Assembly (NCBI GenBank): GCA_003255025.1
Contig: QANY01013250.1
Coordinates: forward strand, 434,001 to 498,000
DNA: 64,000 nucleotides
Source: Datisca glomerata
Taxonomy: Eukaryota; Streptophyta; Magnoliopsida; Cucurbitales; Datiscaceae
Direction: 5' to 3'
The number at the start of each line of letters is the position of its first letter. The stretch's first letter is position 1. This document shows, in pieces, positions 36,563 through 49,334 of the stretch. The notes under the pieces were generated by a model, which saw nothing but the letters and a program-made list of their open reading frames with translations, made no database searches and was not told the DNA's origin. The translations under genes and the position numbers were made by a program.

Positions 36563-39500
36563 TCTTGAAAATTTCCGAGAAGCAATGTGGCTCGGTGACG
36601 TCCCAATTGTTAAGCTCATGATCTGAATCGTATCGAGAAACCAAGTCCTCTGTACTTGCACTTGATGATTTTCTCAAGATTGTGGATATTGAAAGCTCGG
36701 CGATATCATCTCCAAGGTCGTGCTGCTCTACTATAACTGGTTTTTCGAATGAAATTCCCCAACTTCTAAAAGATTTAGAAATATGGAGCATGTTTGCCAT
36801 TTCCATATCAAATTCCCTATTTTCGAGCCTAGCAATCCTCTTTTCTTTCTTTTCAGCTTCCACTCTCCTTTTATCAGCCTTGGTCAGTCTATATCCAAGT
36901 CCAAACCTTTGTTCACTCTTGTCCTACTCGATTAACTTATTTATGCATTGATGCTTACCCCCGAGTCATTTGCCTAGCTTGTATCCCCCTTTTATCATCA
37001 ACTTTGCCACCATATGAGATGCTTTTGATAGGCTTGATGTTGGAGCGAGCTTCCCACTAACAACAAATTTAGTGTTCGCAATCTCAAATGATCGAAATGA
37101 GCACTCCAATGCTTCTTCTGTCGCCTCAACATATGGCATGGTAGCCGGCTTGGATACTAATAAATCTTCTTCCCCATATATACAAATGAGTTTATGATCC
37201 ATTATAAATTTTAGCTTCTGATGTAATGAAGACGGTACCGCCCCGACAGAGTGAATCCATGGTCGACCTAAAAGAAAACTGTATGCTGGATTTATGTCCA
37301 TCACTTGAAAAACAATATTGAATAGGCATGGCCCAATTCGAATTTGTATTTCTATGTTTCCGACTACTTCTCTTCGGGTACCGTCGAATGCTCTTACTAT
37401 CATCATGCTCGGTCGCATGTGTTGCGTCCACATGGAGCTTTGCTAGTGCGGATCTTGGCATTATATTTAGAGACGAGCCATTATCAATCAATACTTTTGC
37501 AACAACATAATCCTCATATTTCATGGATATATGTAGAGCTCTAGTGTGTCCAGTACCATCGGCAGAGATTTCATCATCTGTGAAAGTGATAAAATTTGAT
37601 ACGGTAATATTTCTCACAATTTCGCTCAACTTCTCCACCGTATTGTCATGACAGACATATGCTTGATTCAAAACCTTCAATAATGCTTGGCGATGTGGCT
37701 CAGAATTCAGAAAGAGTGACAATAAAGATATGCGAGCATGTGAGCGATTAAGTTATTCTATCACCTTATACTCGCTTTTCTTGATGAGCTTCAAAAATTC
37801 ACATACTTCTTCTTCAGACACTGCTCTTTCTTTGTCCGTACCTCTTATTATATCCGGGTCTATCACTTGACCGCCATGCATTTCTCCTTGGGATTCATGA
37901 CCATTGTCGCCTTCTTTGGCTTTCCCTTTCCTTTGCCTTTCAAACTCATCGCTTTTATCCATTTTCAAAACTTCTGACGTGTAGCATCTTCCACTCCTCT
38001 TCATCCCACCTACTCCCGAAATATTAGTTATGGAGAGATCGAGGTCAGAAGGATTTAGCGCTTGAGTTTTTTCGTTACCGCTTGTAATGACCTCATATCC
38101 GTACGTCCATGGTACTGCTCTTGAACCTTTGTAAGTAAACGCACCCGGTATTTGGATGGTGATAGGTATCGAAGCATAAGACGTAGTGGTGTGAGTTGAC
38201 TTTTTCTCGTAATATATTGTGAGAGGTTTTGGGATATAGGATGACACTTCAACATTATCTTCAGATGATTCTTTAGTTATCATGAGTACTAAAGAGTCAT
38301 ATTCCTGGTATTCCCTTTCTCCTTTATGACTTATAGTAAGTATCTTTGCATCCAACAACTTTTGCACTTTCATTTTAAAATCAGCACATTCCTCAATTGT
38401 ATGCCCCATCACATTCTTATGAAACAAACAATCAAAGTCATGCGTATACTTCCTAGAAATTCCTTCATCCTCTGAGCGTGTTGGGTAGATGTACCCTACT
38501 ATAAAAAGAAGATGGAAAAGTATTTTCATTGACGTGCTCACATCTTCCACGTCCCGCTTTCCATATGAAAAATATTCCTCAATTGTATTTACGGTAGGAT
38601 CTTATGATTTGGTAGAGGTTTGGAATTGATATCTGGATTCCCATTAGCCTTTTTGAAATTCAACCATCCAGCCTTGATCAATGCATGTACTCTACCTTTT
38701 AATGTCGTGCAATTCTCAGTCAAATGTCCCACTGCCCTAGCATGATAATCACAGCGAGCAGTCGAATCATACCACCTTGGGTATGGTGGTTGTAGAGGTT
38801 CATAAGGAATTGACACCAATTGATTATTCTGTATTAATTGAGGTACATGACATGGGGATTGGATCATATTGGACAAAACGTTGATTATTTCTATTTCTCC
38901 TCAGAAGCTGATCAGCCGACCAACATTTTGCTGGTGAGTCGGGCGTCTGAAACTGAGTCTCGGGTTATTTTGAAATGATGATTGTTAAGAGTGATAATTG
39001 TATGGAATTTGTGAGGTATTTTCCACATATGATGTCACGGATTTGGGCCCTTCATTATACTTTGGAAATCTCAGCCTCGAGTTTGCAGCTTGTGATGGGT
39101 ACCCAAAATTGATCGTCTGTACATCCCCTTCTTTTCACTTCAACGGCAGCTCCTTTTTTACGGATGATGTATCAGATACGACTTCCAAATATCTTCCATT
39201 CTTTACCTCATATTCAATCCTTTCACCAATCACTATGATGTCAGAGTAGTTGTTTGAAGCATTTCCAATCATCCTATCGTAGAATGGAGATATCAAGGTG
39301 TTGATAAACACTGTAGCCATCTCCTTTTCTGACAAGGGGGTGTACTTGAGCAGTTAATTCCCTCCACCTTTGCGCATATTCTTTAATGCCTTCAATAGGC
39401 GTTTTCTCCATCCTTTGTAGATCTAGACGATCAGGAGTCATGTCTATGTTGTACTTGTATTATCTTAAGAAAGCATCAGCTAAATCTTTCCACCTTAGAA

Positions 39501-40247
39501 TATGTTGGTTATATAATTAGATATACCAGTGAGATGCAGCCCCTGTCAAGCTATCTTGAAAGAAATGAATCAGCAGCTTATCATTATTTGCACAAACAGT
39601 CATCTTTCTACATTACATAATAAGGTGACTTCTCGGACATGTACTACCATCATAGTTTTCAAACTCAGGTAGTTTGAATTTGTGTGGGATGGTAACATCT
39701 GGGACCAAACATAATTGTGTGGTATCAATGGTACCATATACATCTGACCCTTCAATGCCGCGCAATCTTTCCTCTAAAAAGTTCAGCTTATCTTTTGACA
39801 ACGGGTCTTCGCTTCATTTAGTAATAGGCCTCTGCCCCTTTGGGTCATCAACATCGGGTATGATGATTGGCTCATTAGCAAGTTCGCGTTATAGGGTGAA
39901 AGCTTGGTTATGGCCATGTGCCATTGTGGATGTGTTGTACCCATTTTTTCCTATCTGCATCATTTCCTAGACACTTGGAAATGGATAGTGCTAGATATTT
40001 ACTGGTGGTGAAGCATGCTGAAAGTGGTGGTCTGATGACCTTGATAGGTTGGAGTGAACCCAGGAGGGTAAGGTGGAGTATCGTTTGGCGATTGATTTTA
40101 TGATGATTGAGCCCCTTGTGGATTTTCAAGACAGGTTTTTCCCTTACTCGCGACGAGGAGTTACATGACTCTTGCCATTTGCTCTTTCAGCTCCCTAATT
40201 TCTTCTTTCATTTCCTCTCGCGATTGCTCTCTTTCTTGCTCGTCCAT
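36563..40247 (-). pseudogene. gag-protease of the Ogre-like element, broken
   Basis: It starts at an ATG at 40247 (MDEQEREQSREEMKEE, a charged helix as in Ogre gags). Gag blocks follow at 39613-39801 (CLVPDVTIPHKFKLPEFENY) and 39135-39335 (INTLISPFYDRMIGNAS). Two zinc-knuckle-like segments come next: CDYHARAVGHLTENC at 38589-38876 and CLFHKNVMGHTIEEC at 37753-38550. The aspartic protease lies at about 37430-37530 (KVLIDNGSSLNIMPRSAL). Downstream, GRPWIHSVGAVPSSLHQKLK and a decayed G-patch-like MIKGGYKLGK (36966-37433) are typical of the Ogre/Tat protease tail. Stops separate the blocks. Confidence 0.85.
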
Positions 40248-40499
40248 GACCCTAACTTGAGCTCACGTTCGATAAGGATGTCGAAGTTGACGGGCTATCT
40301 TTGAAAAGTTTTCTAAATAAATAAAAATAAAACAATGAGATGGTAGATTTTTCTAATGAAGAAGAATAAATAATAACAATAATAATAATGAAAGTAAATT
40401 TATGCATGAGAAATGATATTGCGCAAAGTGAAAGTCCAAAAGTACTCAATTTCATTTAATTAGTAGAGCTATCCACTATATTTGAGTATGTAAGTCAAA

Positions 40500-42652
40500 C
40501 TACACTACTCCGCAATACGAGTTTATACAAAATGACCAAATGGCACAAATCTCTATTGATTTCTTCCAAGAACTTAGACAAGTTCTCCCCATTAGGATGG
40601 ATGGGCAAACACTTTTTTTCAAAAATGATGCTTGTTCCGCCAAATTGCTCGCTCTCACAGCCACGCCTTTAAGCTATTCTATAGCATGCCCTAATCGTTG
40701 TCGAATCAAGTCATGCTGTTGTTGTAGTAATTGGTAATCATATCTCAGTGCATCAACATTAGCATCATTATTACTTGTCAATTTGTCTGTCACATTCCGA
40801 TACGCTCTAACTTGGTGCTCAAGGCTTGCAATGACTTTCAATAGTTCTTCACTATCATTTGGTGACTCAGTCTTCCTAACTTTTTTATTCTCAAAATCAA
40901 CTTGTAAATTATTAGCGATTCGTCGTAATGAGTCATATTGTTTTTCTAACTCAACGATATATGCATTCTTCTTATCGACAACCCATTTAACCTCTTATAA
41001 AATCTCTTGTACAAGCTTATTTTTCCTTTATAGCTTCTTGATTTGATACTCTTGTTCATAGATTACATCTCGCAAATTCTCATTGTCCTCTGTCATCCTT
41101 CTAATTTTGTTGTTCAATTTACGAGTGTCAGTTTCCAACTCTAAATTTTTCCGCTTCAGATATTCTTGATCCTCAACTTTGTTTCTCAAATCTCTGAGTT
41201 TGTTTTTCATTTCGATCCTGTGCTGGCCAGACAAATTCGTCTCGACTGTTAAACATCTGTTTTCTTCCAAGAGAGCTAAATTCTTTTGACGCTCCTCATA
41301 TAACTCGTCCTGCTCCTCATTTTTAACAATCTCTTGATAAGCTTCTGGTAACTTGTGTGATTGTAAATCCTCAACTGGTAAGGCAATAGTTACTTTGCCT
41401 CTGCTCTCAAGCCACGTTTCATACTCCTTTGTGCAATTCATGTGATTCTTCTCATTTCACACTCTTCTCGTTATTTTCCAAGCTTCAATTAGCTGCTGCA
41501 ATTTTTGTTCAATATCTTGAGAATCATAACTGATCTCAATGTCCTTTAATGCGTGCGTGGTAGGGATAAACTGTCTCATGTATAGTTGACGGAGCACCAT
41601 TAGCGGAGCATAACTAGTACAACCCCATGGTCCTAGAAGCGGGACCCATTTATAGTCACCACATTTGTAGATCATCGATGTCAACGGAATCCATTGGACT
41701 TTCCAGATAACATCCTCATCTTTCAACCTTGATAGGTGTGAGAGTCACACCCATTTTGTGGGAAACTGCGGATTCCATTTGGCCATTCCAAATTCTGCAA
41801 CGAGGATTTTCGTCTTCATCCATGTACTTGAAAACTTAACTTGAGGACATTTGAAATCTAGTGGACATCTTAGATGGCTAAGAATCCAAATACACAAAAG
41901 AGATGGAGCCAATGAACTTCCTTTTCCAAGGGTTCGTATGTGATTTAAGGAATGAAAAGTCTCAGCTAGAATTGAGATAACAAGGTTAACACCATGTTCA
42001 ACTTGAAGGAACATTTTTATCACTTTATCATCCACATAACGCTGAATTTTTTAAAATAACACGATGCCATATATACACAGAGCATAAAGAGTCATACATT
42101 TATCTTCCTTTAAGACATTTTAGGTGAGATCTAAGAGGTAATCAAGCGGCACACACTCATTCCCCCCTTTAACTTTCAACATTTTCTCAATCTCAGATGC
42201 ATGGACAGTACCCAAGAGCTTGGATAAAGCTCTCTTCAATGTGAGGCTTTTATCATAATTATAAACTTTATCCGTGCTCTGCAGCGGGACATTCAGTAGG
42301 GCTTGATATTCTTCAATTGTAGGAGTAAGATCAATCATTCCAATGGTGAAACATCTGTACAGAGGGTCCCAGAAATGCATTAAAGCCTTAAGAACGGGAG
42401 CATTGACTGTAATATACAGAAGATAAGCGATGTGACCATATTTGTCGACAAATAAATTTTTCTGCTCCGGTGAAAAATCCTCTCATATCTTCCTCAACCT
42501 CTCCAAGTTAGTGTGTGAGAACTCTATCTTAGTGATTGGTGGTGAAGAACGATATCCTCCTTTTTCAGACAATCTTCTTTTCGAATCTGCGTTTCCTCTG
42601 ACCATTGGGCTACTGTAACTTGATCTTCTATCACACTCGGAGTAGAAGTCAT
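40500..42652 (-). pseudogene. ORF1 of the Ogre-like element (unknown-function protein upstream of gag), broken
   Basis: It begins at an ATG at 42652 (MTSTPSVIEDQ). The N-terminal half has the motifs seen in Ogre ORF1 proteins: HFWDPLYRCFTIGMIDLTPT followed by IEEYQALLNVP (42280-42380), a KLLGTVHASEIEKMLK segment, and WIPLTSMIYKCGDYKWVPLL then GPWGCTSYAPLMVLRQLYMR (41560-41710). The C-terminal third (about 40680-41441) is a long charged coiled coil (for example NLALLEENRCLTVE, QHDLIRQRLGHAIE). This resembles plant DUF7745-type proteins, but that name is from memory. The role of ORF1 in the retroelement is unknown. At least three frame breaks are present. Confidence 0.75.
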
Positions 42653-43292
42653 GGTCTCTAAAATATGAATGAATTGAATACTTCTCTATAATCCCTATTA
42701 CGCAACATGATGCATGTATGCAAAAAGGAAATACGAAGTCAAAAGTGAAACAATATGAAAGAAAAGAAATGTTTAAAGAGCGTAGGACATATATACATGC
42801 ATAAAATTAAGCAGGTATCATAATTAAGCAGAATCTCTATTTTTATCAAACATTGGTCATGAGATGGGCTTTAAAATCAAAATGCATGTGCGGTTGGGCT
42901 CTCAAATCTATTAATAGGCTCTCAGGTTGTCCTCACTATTATCCAAACGGAGTAACATGGGCCTCCAAACGGTATCCCGAAAGGGTCGATGTGAGTGAGA
43001 ACTTTCGTGAGCCTATACGGGAACCGTAGTTCCCCGAAGGGATTCCACTACTCATTCTCGCTAATCCTAAAGGGAAAGCCCGGGTACAGGTCTAATGTAT
43101 ATGTGTGAGATTAAAAACTATATAAAGAAATATACTTCATAAAAAAAGGACTTATGTACAACTACAGACACGAATTAGAAAAAAAACAATGAATCAAATA
43201 AACAAACAAAGAACCATACAAAATGATAGTATATGATGAAATTTTGGCTTGAATCTCTATTGATCTAAAGATGGTTAGACCAATTGTTTGTC
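42653..43292 (-). other. 5' leader of the Ogre-like element
   Basis: Non-coding leader between the primer-binding site and ORF1. It contains a GC-richer patch (about 42955-43095) with self-complementary stretches such as GGGAACCGTAGTTCCCC, as expected for a structured leader RNA. Confidence 0.5.
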
Positions 43293-43307
43293 CCCAATGG
43301 AGTCGTC
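43293..43307 (-). other. Candidate primer-binding site of the Ogre-like element
   Basis: On the minus strand the LTR end ...GTTGTAACA is followed by TCT and then TGACGACTCCATTGGGG. Tat/Ogre elements have a TGGCGACTC-type primer site in exactly this position. This copy has GA instead of GG at bases 2-3. I did not assign the tRNA. Confidence 0.6.
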
Positions 43308-43310
43308 AAG

Positions 43311-45351
43311 ATGTTACAACGTACATGCCAAGCGGAGCGGCTATTGAAAAATCATTTTTTGAAAAAAAAAAAGAAATTCAGAGTCGCCACCAATCATTTT
43401 AGGGCGTGATTGGTCACCCAATTTTAAAATCAAATATTTTGGTCTGCGAAAATTTAAATTTGGTTCGGGAGTCATTTGCGTGTGGGGAAGGTGTTAGCAC
43501 CCCACAACGCCCATTATGAAAAATGGTTACCAAATTTAGTCAAATATTATCCAAAATTATTATTTTTTAAATAATATTATAGAAATTCAATTTTGAATGT
43601 CTCATTTGGTACATTTTGTATCATAAAAATGAGTAAATAAATGTCCTTTAATGGGTGGTACAAAGACCATTAAAAATTATTTTTTTAATCAAAGCGTTAT
43701 TGGAGTTGCTCTCGGTATCCTAAAAATAACTTCTTACCTCGGTAGTTCAAAAAAATTGGTATCCCAAAAATTCTAAAGTCCGTCATCTGATTTTTTTAGT
43801 GAAAACTAAATAAAGAAATTAATAGAATTTAAATCAAATTGTTATGGTTTTAATTTACGAGCTTCAATTCTGATGATAAAAGAATAAAATAATAATCACA
43901 TACAACCGTGACATATGATAATAATACATAAATAAATAAGAAGAGATAACAACTATGAAGAAAAAAAAGAATAATGGAAAGGAATGTTAAAGATGATAAT
44001 GTATGATAAATTTAAAAAAAAAAGAATATGTAGAGTGAAAATGATGAAACAAGATGTGAAATAATTAAAAATATATATATAAATAAATTAAAAAAACCAA
44101 TAATATCTACTGAAAAAAATAGAAAAATAAACAAACACAAAAAAATAAAAATAAAATGTAGACAACAAAAAAACAAAAAAAACTCAAAAAACATTTAAAA
44201 TACAAAAAAAATTATAGAGGGTGAGGTCACCCTCTGTCTTTTTTTTTTAATTTTTGTTTATATATATATATATATATATAATTATTTAATAAATAATTAA
44301 TAATAAATTTTTTATGTGTAAAATAAATTAATCTAATGAAAAAATATTTAATTTCATACATAATTAGCATGAGTATGTTTTTTCTACTACACGATCTATT
44401 GATTACCATTTTCATTTCTTCACCCAATACTAATCAAATAGAAAAAGAATGATCATGAATGGTAACTAATTTAAACAAATGTAACTAAAAATAAATAAAA
44501 ATTTTGTTTGGTATATAAATATACCATTTTTTTATTTTGGACCACTTAGTTCACTAATTACATTTTTTTCTTTCTTCCTTCATTACTAGGAATGATCATG
44601 GATGGTAACTAGTTCAAACAAGTGTCACAAAAATGATTATCAAAAATTAAAAAGAAGAGAAGAGAAGACTTGTAAGAACATAAAAAAAATCAAAGCTTAA
44701 ATATTTTCATAATCTTGTATAGAGGTTTTACTCTCTATTTTATGCATTTTTATGCATGAGAAATTATCGTAGGAGATCTTTTCATCAAATGTACACTTTC
44801 AACCCATTAAATGATTGATTCACATTGAGTTAATTTTACACCCCTTAAAATTTTATCCTCATTCTCATTGATTGAGTTGATGACAAAAAAATCTCATTAT
44901 CAAACTTGTAGAGAAATAAACAATGTATGAAAAAAAACTTAAGATTAAGAGTAGGAGAAATGATAAAGAATGAGCAAACAAACCTATATATGGAAAATGA
45001 AATAAAAAAATATCAAATACATGAGTATGAAGAATAGAGATGATTAATTAGAATGAACAAGGTATATTGTAAGCTAAAATGCAAGAGATTTGAGCTATCT
45101 TAATAAAAAGAAAACGAGAAGATAGAAGATGAATAGAAATGAAAACTCTCCTTATTTCTCTTTTTACTATTTTCTCAAAACCTCCATTTCTCTCTCTAAA
45201 ATCCCTTCTCTTCCTCACTCTCCCAATCTCTCCCTTCAAGTGAAAACCTCCCCTCTATTTATAGGCAAACTTAGGGCTTCACTTTTTTAATTTTAGTATT
45301 TTATTCCTTTTTTATTTTATTTTTAGTCATTGGACAAATTTTCTTATTTTT
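43311..45351 (-). repeat. 5' LTR of the Ogre-like element, truncated by an N
   Basis: It starts TGTTACAACG on the plus strand and aligns with 28743-30822 until ...CTTATTTTT, after which a single N (45352) is followed by unrelated sequence. The last 120 or so bases present in the other LTR (30705-30822, with the TGTAGATACCG boundary) are missing. A TATA-like TATAAATAG lies on the minus strand near 45255-45264. A (TA)n microsatellite is at about 44261-44280. Confidence 0.83.
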
Positions 45352-45352
45352 N
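45352..45352. other. Single N: probable assembly join
   Basis: The base is N exactly where LTR similarity ends, which is better explained by a collapsed gap than by a biological breakpoint. Adjacency of 45351 and 45353 should not be trusted. A similar N at 29524 lies in the other LTR. Confidence 0.7.
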
Positions 45353-48300
45353 TATATAACATATCCTTGCATCCTATTTTTGTAAATGACTTGTCAACGT
45401 GTTATATCTTTGTCGCTTGTCGGTCTCCGTGCTTCCTAGTTGACAAGTCTCAGTCCATCTGGGTAAGTATGTAAGCACATCGAAAGATTATCTTACCAAT
45501 TTCCGAATGTGTGACGGGTGAAATTATTTAGGTGATGTGATCACATCGGTTGTAGAAGAGGTTAGTTGTAATCAGTTTTATAAATGTGAGACAGATAAAT
45601 CACTGCATGAGCTAACTTTTCAGGTTGATAATGCTTAAGTATCAATCAATAGAATCTGAGTAAATGAACTTTCACAACCTCATATATATTATGTTAATTA
45701 ACCTTGATCAGAGAAGGGTACTTATAAAAAATGACAATGACAATTATTATTCTTCATTAACAGATAACTATTACATCTATGAAAAAAGAACCTTGAATAA
45801 TAGTAAGAAAGTTGATTTATTGTGGCCTAATTTCATATTTTTGAATTTAATAATGAAGTATTTTCTAATATATTGCAAAGCAACTTTTTGGAACGATTGC
45901 ATGTGCATGCAAAAGCCACACAACGTGATAAAAGCAACAAAAGAAACCGCACATGCAACGTAGACATTACACTTTTTGCAGTCATCCGAATCTTCTTTAT
46001 GAATATTCTGAATAATATTTCTAATTAGACGTTGACCAATTACGTCAAGAATTCAATGTTTAACGATTAATTAATTAAATGAAAAAACCCCCAAAGACTG
46101 CCAAGAAAAATCATAAGTTGCCAAATAGAACATTCATCAAATATATTACTAACGTCTCTTAGATCTTATCTTAATTAAAGTACTGTCAGTCTTTTGAATT
46201 TACTTTGTTGTTCTCCAATCTGATTACACCCTTCTAAAGGAAGATGTTGCTAGCTACTTGCTAACACCATGTCTCTATACCACATGTTTTGTTTAATATA
46301 TGAGGACCTTGTTTTTCTTTAACCCTTAGTTATTGAAATTCTATTAATTGTTTCCCAATTGCAATTTCTTTAGGGTAAATGAAAAATTGAATAGTTCGTT
46401 TGATAATATTTTCATTTGAAGAAGTGTATCTGAAAAATATATTTTCAAAAAATAATAGATGTTTGGTGAGCTGATTTTCTGAAAATCTTTTAAACTAACA
46501 AATGGTTCTCCTATGTTTGAACGATAAAAGTTCGAAAGAATAAGTTGTAAATTGATTCACCAAATTATCCTTACTTTTAGTATTCTTATTATAATGATTG
46601 TTCATCTATCTTGTGAAATCATTAATTAAATACTACATGAATTGAAGTAAAAAAAAAGGGATTCAATTAGTTAGTACCTAAAATATTTGAATTAAATCTT
46701 AACTCTAAGAAATGTTCTTTTCCAATCATAAAAGGAGTTAATCAGTAATTACTGTGATTCTCACTGAGTCCTTTGTTCAAACCAAACTCGTCCTACCATT
46801 TCCCAAACCCCACAAACCTTCTTTCTCCACCAGCCAATGTAGAACCAGGAAAACCAGACCCATCTCTGCCGTCCTTATGCCACCGATTCTGCCCAGAATC
46901 TAGCCGTCTCTGATGCTCTGTCTAAGCAGCAATTGCCGTGGACAGTGACAGCATCAACAAACTCGCTACGAAAATAAGTCAGAGTGTCGGTCATGGGAAA
47001 TGAAGCTTGGAAAGCTGAAAATCCAAAATGGCCTTGAAACAAATGGAGTATCACAGTTAAGTGTGGGACTAAAGTCTCATGTTAACTAGAAATTGGAAGT
47101 ATCATATGTTTACAAATAAAGAAAATATATCTATTGATATAAGGTCTTTAAAGTTAACAAACCTAAATTTAAAGCAGATGATATCATATCGATGTGAAGA
47201 TATGTGGTATATATTATCTTAACATATCCGAACCGGGAGGACCTTGAATCTGTGCTAATGCCTCTTAACTCTTGAGAAGCCACAGTTTTGTTTGTTAAAA
47301 AAATAGAACTTTCTTTAGGACGAAAATTATCTTAAGGACAGTTTATTAATTTTATATATATATATATAAAGCTTTATATATAAATTGTAATTTAATATTA
47401 TAACGTTTTCTAATTAATTGTGTGTTATCGATATGCATTTTTTGTAAGTGCAGAACTACAATATAATATAACCCACAAATACCATATTGAGAAGAAAAAT
47501 AATTAGCGACAAGTCGCAAACAACAAATTCCAGCAATGCTAGTGAATTTGGAGAAAAAAGTTTATCAGTAGGGTCGACATGTCTCTAAGTGTAATACACG
47601 TCACCAAGGAACATAACGACGTGGTTCAGCACCAGATAATTAAAAGCAGTTTTGGAAAAAGCAAAAGTCGGTAGCTTCCTTTTTGTTCATAAATTAAAAC
47701 TATATGCCCTATACACAAGGCCTAATAGGCTCCATCCTTCACCATTTATATGATTATTATTCTCTCTTTTTTTCGATTTCAATAAACGAAACAACAAAAT
47801 TATGATACTTCTAGATTCTTTTTGTTGGGTTTACATTGAAATTTCTATTCCCTTCTAAATATGTTTAATCCAATTATGATATTTTATTTGTATAGAAGTA
47901 AACGTAACATATTAAATACTGAATATGATCTTATGACTAGTAGTCCACTTGGTCATATTCAAATTTTGTTTGCGCGTAATTCGAGAATCCTCGTAACTTT
48001 CACATTCTCTTATGACAAAAAGAAATTAAAATTAATGACGCATTTACTTGTTTTTATAATTAGAGGTAGATTGGAAATTACTTTCTCTAAAAATGAGGAT
48101 CAGAATATAACGTGTAGGAATCAAAATCTGAAATCAGATTAATGTATTTATTAAACGTCAAAAATCATATTATTTCGAATAAAAATGATTATTTGTATTT
48201 ATTAATCAAGTAATTATAATCAAACTATACTAAATTATTAAAATATGATTTTCTTGAATATGATTTTATTTATTTAACTACTTTTACTATTTAGATTTTA

Positions 48301-48799
48301 ATTTTAATGACATATATTGTTTTTAGTTCATGAATATTCATATATTAAATAACTATATACAATTTTCAGTCATATTATATTCTAAGGTCTTGTTTGGTTG
48401 TCAGTACTAAAAGACTAGATAATATTATTTTAGTACTATCATGCGTTTAGCTTGACAGTCTATTCGGATTAGTTAATACAGTGAGACTATATGGTACTCA
48501 TATTACTGTATTAACCAATACGATCATCATCATTGGGACTGAGACTCGGCCGGACTAAGAGCCCAAAAGGAGATTTTCTTTTGATAGACTATTTTTTCTT
48601 ATATTTATATAATATTCATATTTTATTTAAAATAGAATGTATGTATTAATATTTTTCTTCATATATTTTAAAAAAAATTAATAATGGAATATATTGTCTA
48701 CTTGAAAATGTGAAAGATTTTTGTTTGCGATCAAAAATGCAAAATAACATGTAGCTACAAGAATAAATGATGAAATATAATTTTATAATCTAATACTAT
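45353..48799. other. Intergenic region with a possible gene relic
   Basis: Mostly AT-rich. At about 46790-47040 the sequence is GC-richer and can be read as short protein-like runs with a frameshift (DSAQNLAVSDALSK, then DSDSINKLATKISQSVGHGK). This may be a fragment of a host exon, but I cannot name it. At about 45525-45640 a CACATCGGTTGTAGAAG...TTATAAATGTGAGAC stretch resembles the start of small plant LTRs. At about 48060-48160 a GGAATCAAAATCTGAAATCAGATTAATG-like block also occurs near 12305-12345, and 48385-48590 looks MITE-like. Confidence 0.4.
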
Positions 48800-49294
48800 T
48801 TACCATAAAGTGCATGCGGCGCGGAGAGACGATTGAAAAAATTATTTTTTTTCAAAAGAAAATAAATTCGGAGTCGCCATAAATTACAAGAAAATGAAGC
48901 TATGTCGGTGTTTTTATGGCGGCGGTTGATGCAACCGCCGTCGAAAAAAAACCCGGTGAAAGTCATTGGCTGCGGTTTTTAAAACCGCCACGAAAAATTT
49001 ATCTTTAGCTGCGGTTTTCACATAACCATCGTAAAAAATTTAAATTTTGACTTTTCTCGACGGTTTAAGGAAGAGATATCAATATATTATTATATTAAAC
49101 GACGTCGTTTGGCTTTGTTTTGAAAGCTAAACAACGCCGTCTGGGATTAGGGGTTATTTTACCCCTAACCCACACGAGAGATTTGCCATTGGCATACCCT
49201 CTCTCAGATCCCCCCCTCTCTCTTCGAAATCCCTTTCACCGACACTTATCTCCGCCGAGTTCTCACACAAACTCTCTCGGCGAAAGTCTCTCTC

Positions 49295-49296
49295 TC

Positions 49297-49332
<36 letters not shown>
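49295..49332. repeat. CT microsatellite
   Basis: An uninterrupted run of CT dinucleotides of about 32 bp lies inside the longer CT-rich tract at 49270-49500. It resembles the CT-rich 5' leader of a plant gene and may have been captured with it. Confidence 0.8.

Positions 49333-49334
<2 letters not shown>

Larger units (their letters stand above)
28743..45351 (-). mobile_element. Ogre-like Ty3/gypsy LTR retrotransposon (Tat lineage), minus strand
   Basis: LTRs of about 2.1 kb lie at 28743-30822 (3' LTR in element sense) and 43311-45351 (5' LTR, truncated at an N). The internal 12.5 kb reads on the minus strand: leader, ORF1 (the extra ORF before gag that defines Ogre), gag, protease, a candidate intron, RT, RNase H, archaeal-type RNase H, integrase, a tandem-repeat-rich 3' region and a polypurine tract. 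Size, gene order and long LTRs all match Ogre. Every coding section has at least one stop or frameshift, so this copy is inactive. The left 5-bp flank is CATAC. The right flank is lost at the N, so no target duplication can be checked. Confidence 0.92.
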
